Positions 1 to 27,960 of a stretch of 64,000 nt of DNA are shown one piece after another. Made by a program: the position numbers and the translations under genes. Within the stretch, counting starts at the first letter, position 1. Each line of letters begins with the position of its first letter. The DNA is from Anas platyrhynchos (lineage: Eukaryota; Chordata; Aves; Anseriformes; Anatidae): contig NC_092613.1 in assembly GCF_047663525.1 (NCBI RefSeq), forward strand, positions 3,435,501-3,499,500, in the 5' to 3' direction. The notes beneath the pieces are model-generated. The model did no database searches, was not told the DNA's origin, and saw nothing but the letters and a program-made list of their open reading frames with translations.

Positions 1-8535
<8,535 letters not shown>

Positions 8536-8715
8536 AAGGGAGAGAGAGACTCCCTCAAAGGCTCATTCCCCCGATCAAAGAACCGACTCTCAGTTCCTTC
8601 CAGTACCTGTGATTTTATTTCCAGCAGCATCTGTAATTGCTCTCCTCAGAAGGCTCTTGAGGTTTTTTTTTACAGTTTCTGTACATAACTGATCTCTACA
8701 ATAAGAGGAAATGAT

Positions 8716-8721
8716 AATAAA
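8716..8721 (+). terminator. PSMA5: PSMA5 polyadenylation signal
   Basis: AATAAA lies 180 bp after the stop codon, giving a short 3' UTR. No competing signal is closer to the stop. Confidence 0.85.
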
Positions 8722-10400
8722 TCATTTTGTTACTCTACCCTGGGTTCCTTTTAACAGGGGGGTGCTCAGAACGGCCACGGGGGGGGTGGGTGAGGATGAG
8801 GACACGCTGCAGCCGGTGCCGGGCAGGGGTTGCGCTGTCCCTGTCCCTGCAGCATGCGGTGCTCGCCCTGCGCCGGTCACAGGTCTCCCTCTCGTGGAGG
8901 ATGCGGAGCTGGGCTCTGACCCAGGGAGGAAATCCACAACGGAGGGCGTTTGTGTTTCCTCCTGGTGGGAGGCTGGAAATGCCCATAACAGTAACAGAGC
9001 CGGGGTGGGATGGATCTGGGTTAATGGGACAACCCCTGCCTGTTAAATGGGGCAGACACCACTTCGTTTGGAGAGCAGGCTGGCAGACTGGCAGACTGCT
9101 CACCCACTTAACGGGGCGTATTGCTCTTGTTTCTGGTTATCTCCTGCAGCTATCTCTGTCCTTATCCTCGAAACAACATCTCAGAACCGGAGGCTGGTAC
9201 AGGCGTGGCAGTAAGCGGGGCTCAGCGCAGGACTGCGCAGCCTCGGGCTCTGCCCTGTGCCTGGTACCCCGGGAGGGCAGCCCGGTCCTGTGGGGCCGCT
9301 CGCTCTGCCCTGCTCCACGAGGTCACGGCCTCATCCCAAACAAAACGGCGTTGTCTGCTGCGGGAGAAACAGCTGCTGCCGGGGGGAGTGCCCTGGCACG
9401 GGGCCGCTTCCAGCGCTGCGTTGGGCTGAAAGCACTGGCTTTCTGCTCAGCTCAGTAGCGGGGACTCTGCGTGTCCCTGCTGCCCCACAAAGCCACACGC
9501 AGCCACCTGCTGCTGCCCATGGCCCAGCAGCCAGCCTCGGCCCATTGCGGAGGGGAACAGGCCGGTCCTGCTCATTTTTCCCCTCTTTTGCTCCTGCCAA
9601 ACAGACGCAGGAAGGGAAGCTCTGGAAGAGCAGTGCTGGGATAATGCCAGTGCTCAGAGCTGAGCCCCCTCCTTGTGGCACAGCAGCCAGCGGGATCAGT
9701 GGGATCGGCCCGGCCCTGCAGGCGGCGGAACAGATGTGGGGAGCTGTGGACTTCGTCCCGCAGGGCGCTTCCTGCAGCCGTGCCTGGCTCTGGCTCTGCC
9801 CACTGAGCCCCCAAGCTGCTGCCCTGGTCCCCAAAACGAGCCTGGGCAGTGGCAGGGGAACGTCCCTCGTCCAGCTACTGTCCTATGTGATGTGCTCATA
9901 AAACTGCCCCGGGAGCAAAACCGGGGCTGGTACCGGCCCGTGGGGGTGGAAGAAACAAACACCCCGCAGCCCCTCGTGTGAGCTCAGCCCCGCTGCCGCG
10001 CTGGACCCCGCGGCGCTCCTCCCAGGCTTGTTTGTGTCCTGGAAAACACAAAAAGCTGATTCTTCCTGCTGTGCTCCCTCCTGCCCTGCCCTTGTCACGC
10101 GGCTGCTGGCGGCGGTGGCGCACCACAGAGGCTGCTCCGTGGCCATCCGGGCGCTGGGCCCTGCTGGGACGGGCGAGGGGCAGCAGCCACATCCCAGCCA
10201 CGCACCCCCGGGGGTTTCCTCACAGCTTTCACCCGGCCACTTCTGGAAAAGCCGCTTTTCAGGGGGGAAAAAAATAAAAACAAAAACCACAGAAGGCTGA
10301 GGCGGCAGGAATACGGGCTCCAGCTCTGCACTGACAAAGGGCAAAGGGAGCACGAGGCCGGGCAGCTCCTGGGCCTGAGAGCGGGGAGCTGGGCCCACAA
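8722..10400. other. Intergenic DNA between PSMA5 and SORT1, no gene recognised
   Basis: Several open frames of 60-240 codons cross this stretch on both strands, as expected for GC-rich DNA with few stops. None resembles a known family, and no exon chain with splice sites could be built. No transposon family was recognised. Mammals also have no gene between these two. Confidence 0.7.
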
Positions 10401-10404
10401 CCTG

Positions 10405-10850
10405 GGGCCGTGCCCCAAAATGTGGGGTTAGGTCCCAAAACTCGGGGTTCTGCCTCAGAACCTGGCGTTATTTCCCAACCCTGGGGTTTATTTCCCAAAA
10501 TCTCAGGTTATTTCCCAAAACCTGGGGTTTTGCTCCAATCCCAGCCCTTGTGCTCCTAACTCGGGAGTTACGTCCCAGACCTGGGGCTCTGTCTCAAATC
10601 CTCGGGCTTTGCCCCAGCACCCGGGGCAATGTCCCAAAACCCAGGGTTATGCCCCAAAAGTTGGGGTTCGGCCCCAAAACTCGGGTTTATGCCCCAAACC
10701 ACGGGGTTATGCCCCAAAACCTGCATTTGTGGCCCAAAGCCTAGAGGTATGGCCCAAAGCCCGGCGTTGTGCCCCCAAACCAGCACCGTGCCCCACCCCC
10801 GCCCCTTTTGCCCCAAACCCCGCGGTTCTGCCCCAAACCCGCCGCCCCCC
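10405..10850. repeat. Degenerate 21-22 bp tandem repeat upstream of SORT1
   Basis: About 20 imperfect copies of a unit like ccccaaaacctggggttatg run head to tail. The CCCC and GGGG arms within each unit can pair, so each copy is a small imperfect palindrome. The array stops at the CCAAT-rich promoter of SORT1, about 400 bp before its start codon. Confidence 0.85.
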
Positions 10851-10859
10851 CCACCTGCC

Positions 10860-11239
10860 GCCTCGGCCAATCAGAAAATCGCTCCGCCGCCCCCCCGGGC
10901 TCCACCAATCAGAGCGCTGTCGCTAGGTGGATTAGAGCCCGGGGTCAACGCAGAAGGGGGCGGGCTCGCCCCCATCGTGCTACGGCCGTTGGCCAGTGGC
11001 GGGAGGAGGCGGGCTCTGACTGACGCGGCGGGCGGCGAATCGCGAGGCGCCGGAGCGCCGTCCGGCGAGGGGGGCGGGCCTCGGCGGAGAGCGACATCCG
11101 CGCTGACCAATCACCTCAGGGGGGCGCGGCGCGGGGGCGGGGCGAGGCGCGGCGCCGACCAATGGGGCCGGGCGGGGCGGGCTCGGGGGCGGGGCTTGGC
11201 GGCTGCGGGCGCGGGGCGGCGGCGGCGGCCGGAGTCGCC
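10860..11239 (+). promoter_or_regulatory. SORT1: SORT1 CpG-island promoter with four CCAAT boxes
   Basis: The DNA is very CpG-dense. CCAAT pentamers lie at 10867, 10905, 11107 and 11159, mixed with GC boxes (GGGGCGGGG). There is no convincing TATA box. This is the architecture of a housekeeping-type promoter bound by NF-Y and Sp1. The transcription start cannot be placed, but it probably lies between the last CCAAT box and the ATG at 11240. Confidence 0.7.
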
Positions 11240-14200
11240 ATGGGCCCGCGCGGGGCGGCGCTGGGGCTGGCGCTGGCGCTGGCGGCGGCGGCGGCGGCCG
11301 CGGGGCTGCGGCCGGGCCCCGGTGCCGGGCAGGCGGCGGCGGCGGCGGCGGGAGGCGAGGCCTGCGGAGGCCTCAGGGGCGTCCCGGCCGCGCTGGGCAA
11401 CAACACGCACCCGGTGAGCGGGGGGGGGCGGCACCGGGACGGGACCGGGACCGGGACCGGGACGGGGACGGGGCCAGGCCGGGACGGACGGGCCGGGGGC
11501 GGCGGGGGCGGGGCGGCGGCGCTGTGCTGCCCGTGGGGACACACGGACACACGGACGGACCGAGCCCCCCGTCCCCACGCCGCAGGGCCCGGCGGTGCCC
11601 CCGACCCCGGTCACCCCCAGGTCCCCGCCACCGCCCGCCGCAGGGTGCGCCCGTTCCGCCGGCCGGGCCGGTCGCTGATTGCCGCTAATTGCCGCTAATT
11701 GGCACCCGGCTGTGCGCTGGGACGTGGTGCGCAGGCGGTGCCGGTGTCCCCGCTGTCCCCACCGCGGCCAAACCGCCCCCAAACGGCCACGGGCAGGGGC
11801 AGGGGCAGGGGCAGGGGCGGGGGTCCCGGCTCGGCCACCCGCGTCCCCCGGCCGGGCGCTGCCCCGTGCCCCGGCTCCGTTTCTTCCCCCTTTTCCCCCC
11901 CCCCCGCCTCTCGGGGAGGGCACAGGGTGGCACAGGCTGGCGCGGGTGCGGCTTGGGCAATGGGGACAACGGCGGCGCTGGCCTCATTTCCTCCCCTTCC
12001 TGGGCAGGGCTTCCCCGCGCCGCTGGCACAGCCCCGCTGCCCGCTCCCCGCGTCCCCAGCCCGACCCAGTGCCGGGGCTGGGGGCAGCCCAGTGGCACCG
12101 AGGCAGCCGCGGGTCCCTGTCCCCAGCCCTGTGCTGCGGCCTCGGTCCCTGCGCCGACTTAGGGTCACTTCTCCCTTCTCCCCCCGCAGTGCGTCTTCGA
12201 CGACCTCAGCGGCTCCGTGTCCCTGTCCTGGGTGGGCGACAGCACGGGGGTAAGATGGGCCGAGAGCCCCGGGGGCCGCCCAAGGGGTCTGGGGGTGCTG
12301 GCACCCGTGGGCAGCCCCCCACCACGGGGGGCTGTGGGACCTGGTGCCAGGCCCCGTGTCCCGGGTGGGGGGCTGCCGGGGGTGTGAGTGCTGAGCCCTG
12401 CCCGCTGCTCCCTGCCAGGTCATCCTCGTCCTGACCACGTTCCAGGTGCCCTTGGTGATCATGAGCTTTGGCCAGTCCAAGCTCTACCGCAGGTGAGCCC
12501 CCCCCCAAACCCCTCCCCAGATATTTTGGGGTTGCCGCACGCGGCGGCACGGTGACCCCCCTACCCGAGGGCTCCTGGCGGTGCTCACGGCGCGGCCGCG
12601 CTCCCCGTTGCAGCGAGGACTATGGGAAGACCTTCAAGGACATCACCCACCTCATCAACAACACCTTCATCCGCACCGAGTTCGGCATGGCCATCGGACC
12701 CGACAATTCGGGGAAGGTGAGCGGAGGGGGCGGCAAGGCGGGCCCCCCGGCAGCCCCGTGCCCTGGCCGCGGAGGCTCTCAGTGGCGTTCCTGGTGAGCG
12801 TCCCCAGGCCTGGGGCTGAGCCTCCCTTGTGCCCCCCAGGTCATCCTGACGGGCGACGTGTCCGGCGGCAGCCATGGCGGCCGCATCTTCCGCTCGTCCG
12901 ACTTCGCCAAGAACTTCGTGCAGACGGAGCTGCCCTTCCACCCGCTGGTGCAGATCTCCTACCACCCGCACAACTCCGACTGCCTGCTGGCCCTCAGCAC
13001 CGACGTAAGGACCGGAGTCCACACGGGGCTGGTGCCGGGTGCCGGGGCTGGTGCTGAGCTTCGGGCGTCTCTTGCAGAACGGCCTCTGGGTCTCCAAGGA
13101 CTTCGGGGAGAAGTGGGAGCAGATCCACAAAGCCGTCTGCCTGGCCAAGTGGTGAGCGGCCGCTCGGCACCCCTCAGCGCCGGGAAACGCAGCGGCACCC
13201 CCGTGCGCTGTGACACCCCCGTGCGCTGCGTCCCGCCAGCGCTCTCATCCCCGTCTCTTCCCAGGGGCGCGGACAACACCATCTTCTTCACCACCTACCT
13301 GAACAACTCCTGCAGTGAGTACTGCCCGCTCCCAGCTGGGGCGCTGCGGGGACGCGGGGGCAGCTGCGGGGACGGGTGACGGAGCCCCTGGGGGGCTGCT
13401 GGGCCCCAGCAGCATTAACCCCCTGTCCCTTCTTCTTAAGAAGCTGATCTTGGGTTACTGGAGCTGAAGAAAACCTCCGACTTCGGCAAAACCTTCAAGG
13501 TCATCGGCACCAAGATCTACTCCTTCGGGCTGGGCGGCCGCTTCCTTTTCGCCTCCGTCATGACAGAGAAGGTGGCTGTCCCACCCCCCCCCCATCCTGG
13601 GGCACCAGTGGCCCGTGGGCACCAGCAGCTCCTCCACGCCCCCTTTGTCCCTGCTGCCACGCGAGGGGAGCAGGGCTGAGGGTGCTTTGGCTCCACAGGG
13701 CACCACGAGGCGCATTCACGTCTCGCTGGACCAGGGCGAGACCTGGAGCATGGCGCAGCTGCCCTCGGTGGGCCACGAGCAGTTCTACTCCATCCTGGCC
13801 GCCAACGACGACCTGGTCTTCATGCACGTGGATGAGCCGGGCGGTGAGCGGGGACAGGGACGGGGACAGAGCTGGGACCACCTGCGGATGGCTGGGGACA
13901 TCCCAGCAGCAGCAACGTGAACTAAAAGCCGGCTCCGCTCCGAAGTGTGGGGCTCTCCAGCTCTGCTGGCCGGCCTGGGCAGGGCTGTGCCTTTGAGGAA
14001 GGAATTTCTCATTAAGACGTTGCTAATTAGCAGGCAGCGGGTGCAAGAAACCTTGTTCCTCTTTGCGGTGTGCGGGGAGCGTGGCCACGCTCTGGGGCAC
14101 GGGAGTTACTCCTTGCCCTTGGTTCCTCTTCCTGCATGGAGCTGGGTCAGTGCCCGCGGAGCCCCCGTTACCTCTGCCCTGTTCCCTCCCCAGACACGGG

Positions 14201-16923
14201 TTACGGCACCATCTACACCTCCGACGACCGGGGCGTGGTGTACTCCAAATCCCTGGAGCGGCACCTCTACACCACCACTGGCGGGGAGACCGACTTCACC
14301 AACGTCACCTCGCTGCGGGGCATCTACATCACCAGCGTCCTCTCCGAAGGTGAGGATGTGGCAGTGACACCCCCCTGGGGTGGAGGCGCGGGGGACGTGG
14401 GGGCTGGCGGTGGCTCTGTGGGGACGTGCTCGGTGTCCCCCCAGCCCTGCCATCTCCCTCTGCTCCCACCAGACAACTCCATCCAGTCCGTGATCACTTT
14501 TGACCGTGGCGGGGAGTGGGTGCCGCTGAGGAAGCCGAAAAACACCACCTGCGACTCCACGGCGAGGAACAAGGAGGAGGTGGCTCTGTCCCTTGTCCCC
14601 AGCTAGGGGCTGGTGCCCACACGGTGCCCGGGCTCCGTGTCCGTCCCCTGTGGGTGGGCTTCGGCCATAAACCCCTGCTGTGAGCGGGGGCTCTGCCCTG
14701 GGCAGGGCTGGTGGCCACGCGCGGTGCTGGGGGGCTTGGGGGCATGAGGATGCGGGAGGGCAGGGACCGATCCTGCAGCCCCTGCCCAGGGGGTGGGGTT
14801 GCACCATGGGGGGGTGCTGGGCATCCCCCAGCAGGTGGGAGGGGTCCCGGTGCTGCCCGAGGCGAAGGAGCCGTCCTGGCAGCTCCTGGACGGGCTCGGT
14901 GCTTGCGCTTGCAGTGCAGCCTCCACATCCACGCGTCCTACAGCATCTCCCAGAAGCTGAACGTGCCCATGGTGCCGCTGTCCGAGCCCAACGCCGTCGG
15001 CATCATCATCGCCCACGGTACCCGGTGGGGACGGGGGTGGGCAGCTGAGGGTCCCCACACCCCGCTCACGCTGCCCCTGTCTGGCAGGGAGCGTGGGGGG
15101 GGCCATCTCCGTGATGAGCCCCGACGTCTACATCTCGGACGACGGGGGCTACACGTGGGCGCGGATGCTGGAGGGCCCCCACCACTACGCCATCCTTGAC
15201 TCGGGCGGCCTCATCGTGGCCATCGAGCACACCAGCCAGCCCGTCAACGTCATCGAGTGAGTGCTGCGGGGGCGCGGGGGGCTGGGGGAGCACCGCCAGG
15301 GCGGGCGGTGGCCCACGTTTGGGCACTGCTGTGGGTCCCGGTGGTGTGAGGTGGCGGTGGCTGTGGGTCACCCCGCGGTGGCTCCGGTCCCCAAGCGTCC
15401 CCTGCGTGCCAGGTTCTCCACGGACGAGGGGCAGTGCTGGTACAAGTACACCTTCTCCAAGGACCCCATTTTCTTCACCGGGCTGGCATCCGAGCCCGGC
15501 GCCCGCTCCATGAACGTCAGCATCTGGGGCTTTCGGGGGAACTTCTTGTCCCGCAAGTGGGTCTCCTACACCATCGACTTCAGCCAGCTGCTCAGCCGGA
15601 GCTGTGAGTGCCGGGGGGACGGGGACACCCGCGGGCCCTGGGGTGGTGGCAGCGGTGCCACCCACGGGTGCTGAGCCCTATTCCTGGCAGGCGAGGACAA
15701 GGACTACACCATCTGGCTGGCGCACTCCAGCGATCCCAGCGACCCCAGTGACGGCTGCATACTGGGCTACAAGGAGCAGTACCGGCGCCTGCGCAAGTCC
15801 TCGGTGTGCCAGAACGGCCGCGACTACGCTGTCACCACGCAGCCGTCCGTCTGCCCCTGCACCCTGCAGGATTTCCTCTGGTAGCCCCCGGCCCCGCGTC
15901 GCGCCCCCTCCCTGCCCCTCTGCGCCCCGGTGCCGCCCGCCTGGTGCCAGCAGTGCCGGGGGGACGCTGAGCTGTGCTCCCCCCTGCCCGCAGCGATTTC
16001 GGGTATTACCGCCCCGAGAACCAGTCCGTGTGCGTGGAGCAGCCGGAGCTGAAGGGCCACGACCTGGAGTTCTGCCTCTACGGCCGCCGCGAGCTGCTGC
16101 GGACCAGCGGGTACGGCCCCAGCCCCGGCCCCTTCCCCAACCCTGACCCCAGAGCAGCCGCGAGGCGCAGGGGGGGTCCCCGGGGCTCATCCTGCGTCGC
16201 CCCCCCCAGGTACCGCAAGATCCCTGGGGACAAGTGCGCAGGGGGGGAGAGCCCCAGCCGGGAGGAGACGGACATGAAGAAGAAGTGCACCAGCACCCTG
16301 CTGAGCCCCAGCCAGCTGGTGGGTGACACGGACGTGGCTGCCCCCACCCATGGGTGCCACCGGCCTGGTGCCCCCCACCCAGCCCCGTCCTTGCCCCCCG
16401 CAGGCGGCGTCCCCCAGCTCCGTGCCCATTGTCCTGGCCGTGGTGGCCGTGCTGCTCATCACCGCAGTCACCGGGGTGCTGCTCATCAAGAAATACGTCT
16501 GTGGGGGCAGGTGAGCCCCCCCCCGGCCCGCGGGGCACCCTCGGGGACAGGGTCCCCACCTACGGGGGGTGATGGGGAGGTCCCCTTCGTGCTCTGGGGC
16601 ACTTCTTGCTGCTGCTGCCCCCCACCCCGATGCCTGAGGGGGGTGTTCCCATCCCTGGGGGGGGCCACGCGCTGCCCCCAGCCCCCCCGTGCTGTGCCCC
16701 CCCCCAGGTTCCTGGTCCATCGCTACTCCGTGCTGCGGCAGCACGCCGAGGCCAGTGGTGCAGAGGGGACGGAGGGGACGGACCCCAGCTCGCCCCCCCG
16801 CAAGGGAGGGTACCATGACGACTCGGATGAGGTGAGTGCCCCCCCCCTCCCCCCAAAGACCCCCCTCCCATTGGGGTGTCCGTGGCTGACGCTGCCCTTC
16901 TCCCCCAGGACCTGCTGGAGTAG
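11240..16923 (+). CDS. SORT1: Sortilin 1, VPS10-domain sorting receptor
   Basis: Sortilin is a type I membrane receptor that carries cargo such as neurotensin, proneurotrophins, progranulin and apoB lipoproteins between Golgi, endosome and surface. The 20 coding exons are 11240-11413, 12190-12249, 12419-12492, 12614-12716, 12840-13004, 13078-13151, 13265-13314, 13441-13571, 13699-13843, 14194-14349, 14473-14579, 14915-15017, 15088-15256, 15413-15603, 15691-15880, 15994-16110, 16210-16318, 16404-16510, 16708-16831 and 16909-16923, giving 787 aa (human 831). Visible parts are an Ala/Leu signal peptide, the ten-bladed VPS10 propeller with repeated S-D-D-G turns ([18 protein letters not shown]), the Cys-rich 10CC modules, a membrane segment from exon 18 ([20 protein letters not shown]), a YSVL endocytosis signal, and the acidic dileucine tail DDSDEDLLE that binds GGA adaptors. 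The ATG at 11240 has a strong context (gccATGg). Exon 1 is short and lacks the human furin site. Confidence 0.97.
11431..11474. repeat. GGGACC/GGGACG hexanucleotide repeat in SORT1 intron 1
   Basis: Seven or so near-perfect copies of a six-base G-rich unit lie just after the exon 1 donor. The G-runs could fold as a G-quadruplex. Confidence 0.8.
11791..11822. repeat. GGGGCA hexanucleotide repeat in SORT1 intron 1
   Basis: Four to five head-to-tail copies of ggggca are followed by a GC box. This is a simple repeat with quadruplex-forming G-runs. Confidence 0.8.
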
Positions 16924-17357
16924 CGGCGGGGACGGGGATGGTGCCGAGCTGCCCCCCCCCGGCGGGCAGGGCCTGGGGGGCTTCGCTGCTGGGGGACACA
17001 CGGGGGGGTTGAGTTAATGCTGCTTTAAGGTTTCTTTCTGGCTGGTGGGGAGTCTTTTTTTGGTTTTGTTTTGTTTTGTTTTATTTTTGTTTTGCTTTTG
17101 TGGTTTTGGTTTCTTGGCGCTTTTTTGGTTCTTTTTTTTTTTTCCCTTTTCCCTCTCTTTTTCCATTAGCTTCTTCAAGGCCCCCGACCTGGGGGTCCTC
17201 CACCTGCAGCCCCCCCAGCCCCCTCCCAGCCCCCCTTACAGCCAGCACCCCCTGGGGGTGTGCCCCCCCCGAGCAGCCCCCCCCAGCCGCTGTCGGGCCC
17301 CTCAGGCTGCACCGTGCAGCAGTGCAGGAGGGCACGGGCAGGGAGCTGGGGGCCAGG

Positions 17358-17423
17358 GGCTGCCCCCCCTTCTCCAAAGCAATACCCCCGGGCTGCCCCC
17401 CCTTCTCCAAAGCAATACCCCCG
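17358..17423. repeat. Perfect 33 bp tandem duplication in the SORT1 3' UTR
   Basis: The block containing ttctccaaagcaataccc occurs twice with no mismatch, at 17358-17390 and 17391-17423. A third partial start (ggctgcccc) follows. The absence of mismatches suggests a recent duplication. Confidence 0.9.
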
Positions 17424-17852
17424 GGCTGCCCCCACTGCCGGGGGGGGGGACACATCCCAGCCTGGCCCCCCCCCAGGCTGCCCTTGGCCGAGGGAAACGC
17501 AGCAATAATGAATTCAGGCTTGAAGCTCTTTTAACAAGGGGCCGAGGGGGGGCTCGGTCCTTGCTCCCCCCCCCCAGCTTTTACCCCGCCAGGTTTTGGT
17601 CCCAGCACTGTCACAGTCTCCTTACACTGGAAATGCCCCCCCGGGGGTCCTGGGGCTCTCCGTGCCCCCCCCCGGCCGGGGTGCAGGGTGGGGGGGCGCA
17701 GCCACGCCGCTTGCATGTGCTTCAGCAGCGCCGCGACGGGGGCAGCGTGTGCTCCCCCCGAGAAGCCATAGCCCCCCCCACCCCCCCAGCCCCTGGCCGC
17801 AGGGAGGGGTTGGGGGGACGGGGGGGGGGCGAGGCCTGTGTAGAGCCCTGTA

Positions 17853-17928
17853 AATAAACCTGGATGTGTAATAACTTTGTACTGGCATTTTTCTGTATAT
17901 TTGCAATATTTGGGTTATTAGAAATAAA
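17853..17928 (+). terminator. SORT1: SORT1 polyadenylation signals (two)
   Basis: AATAAA occurs at 17853-17858 and again at 17923-17928. Either could define the 3' end; the second is followed by a GT-rich stretch (gtgtgtgacc). Confidence 0.8.
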
Positions 17929-18045
17929 GCCAAAAAGGACCGTGTGTGACCTGATCTCTCTTGGGGGGGGGGGGGAGGCACGGGGGGGGGGCAGCTCTTG
18001 CTGGCAGGGGTGGGGGCTGCTGTCAGCGGATTAAAAAGACCGAAA

Positions 18046-18051
18046 TTTATT
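18046..18051 (-). terminator. CPNE5: CPNE5 polyadenylation signal
   Basis: TTTATT on the plus strand reads AATAAA on the minus strand, 465 bp after the CPNE5 stop. It lies only about 120 bp from the last SORT1 signal, so the two transcripts converge. Confidence 0.75.
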
Positions 18052-18515
18052 GCAGTTTAAGGCAACGCACCACGACCCAGCGCACAGGCACACAACACGT
18101 CCATGCACGTAGAAAAATGATGGGGGGGGGGGAAATGTAGGGACCCCCCAACCCTCACTACAGGGACAAAGGGTGGGTGACCTGGGGTCGGGGGGGGTGA
18201 CACAGGTGGGCTCTGGGCATGGGGGGGGGGGGCACAGGGGGTGCCCCAGGGGCTCCCTGTGGGCAGTGGGGGGATCCTCATTTCCCCCCCCCATAGGTAC
18301 AAGGGGTCAGGGTCCTGGTAGGGGAGGAGGGGGTGCAGGATGTGGCCAATCCCCCCCCCAAATCCAGTTTCTGTGGGGCAGGGAGGGGCTGGGGGTGCCT
18401 GGCAGTGATTTATCCCTCAGCTGAGGATGGGGGGGGCTCCGGCCACGTCCCCAGGTCCCCACCCATCACCACGGCTGGAGCGGGGTCCTGGGGGACACAG
18501 CGGGGCCGGGAGCCG

Positions 18516-26921
<8,406 letters not shown>

Positions 26922-27150
26922 GCCCCGGCTCCGCCCCGCCCGGGGCCGCCGCCGCCGCCGCCGCGCTGCTCCCGGGGCTGCCCCGGTGCGGCTCGGGGCT
27001 CCCGGTACCGCGCGCTGCCGCAGCGCCGCCGCCCCCGGGGCTGCCCCCGGAGCCTCCTGCGAGACCGCCCCGGTACGGCCCCGGTACGGCCCCCGGTACG
27101 GCCCCCGCGCCGCCCCCGGCATCGCGCGGGGCTCCCGGTGCCCCCCCCCG
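26922..27150 (-). promoter_or_regulatory. CPNE5: CPNE5 CpG-rich 5' region
   Basis: A CpG-dense, repeat-free island of about 230 bp lies directly upstream of the CPNE5 start codon, with (GCC)n runs and no TATA box. It is the only non-repetitive DNA near the 5' end, so it is the likely core promoter and 5' UTR. The start codon is supported by the residues after it, which match the copine N-terminus (PATKVELTVSC). Confidence 0.55.
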
Positions 27151-27960
27151 CTGTGCTCCCAGTATGGCCCAGTGCTCCCAGTGCCGCTCTGCTGCGCCCC
27201 TGGTACCCCCCAGTGCCACCCCACTGTGCCCCCAGTGCTCCCAGTGGTGCCCCACTGTGCTTCCAGTGTCTCCCAGTGCTTCCAGTGCCGCGCTGCTGCA
27301 CCCCCAGTATCTCCCAGTGCCACCCCACTGTGCCCCCAGTGCTCCCAGTGGTGCCCCGCTATGCTCCCAGTATGGTCCAGCGCTCCCAGTGCTACTCTGT
27401 TGTGCCTCCAGTATCTCCCAGTAACGCCCCACTGTGTCCCCAGTGCATTCCATTGCTCGCAGTGGTACTCCGCTGTGCCCCCAGTATCCCTCAGTGCTCC
27501 CAGTCCCACAATCCTGCATTCCCAGTATGGCCCAGTGCTCCCAGTGCTGCTCTGCTGCACCCCCAGTATCTCTCAGTGCAACCCCACTCTGTGCCCAGTA
27601 TGGCCCAGTGCTCCATGTGGTACCCTGCTGTGCCCCCAGTATCTCCCAGTGCTCCCAGGGATCGGTCCTGCTGTGTCCCCAGTACAGCCCAGTGCTCCCA
27701 GTGCCATGCACACAGAACCTCCCAGTGCTGCCTCACTGTGTCCCCACTATCTCCCAGTGCCACTCTACTGCATCCCCAGTATGGCCCAGTGCTGCTCCCA
27801 GTGCCCCCCAGTCCCACCACCTGCAGGCCCAGTGTCCCCCGGTGTCCCTATGTCCCCAGTGTCCCCCCATGTCCTGCTGCCTCCCAGTGCCTCCCAGTGT
27901 GCCCAGTTCCCCTGTGCTCCAGTGCCCTGCGGTGCTCAGAGTGTCGCCCCTGTCCCCATG
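27150..27960. repeat. CCCAGTGCTC/CCCAGTATCTC minisatellite upstream of CPNE5
   Basis: A long array of units such as cccagtatctcccagtgctc, with longer-period variants (for example the ccactgtgcc blocks), runs for about 0.8 kb. Because stops are rare in it, several long open frames appear on both strands. None is a real protein. Confidence 0.9.

Larger units (their letters stand above)
16924..17928 (+). other. SORT1: SORT1 3' untranslated region
   Basis: One kilobase of non-coding DNA follows the stop in exon 20 and ends at two AATAAA signals. It holds a T-rich tract at 17053-17165 and a perfect 33 bp tandem duplication at 17358-17423. Confidence 0.75.

Noticed and set aside
8722-10400. Several 60-240 codon frames between PSMA5 and SORT1 as a possible extra gene
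   Set aside because: No family resemblance, no consistent exon chain, and none is expected at this position in other vertebrates.
11162-11242. An in-frame ATG at 11164 as the SORT1 start
   Set aside because: It is part of a CCAAT box in the promoter, has a weak context, and would put Gly/Ala-rich residues ahead of a clear signal peptide.
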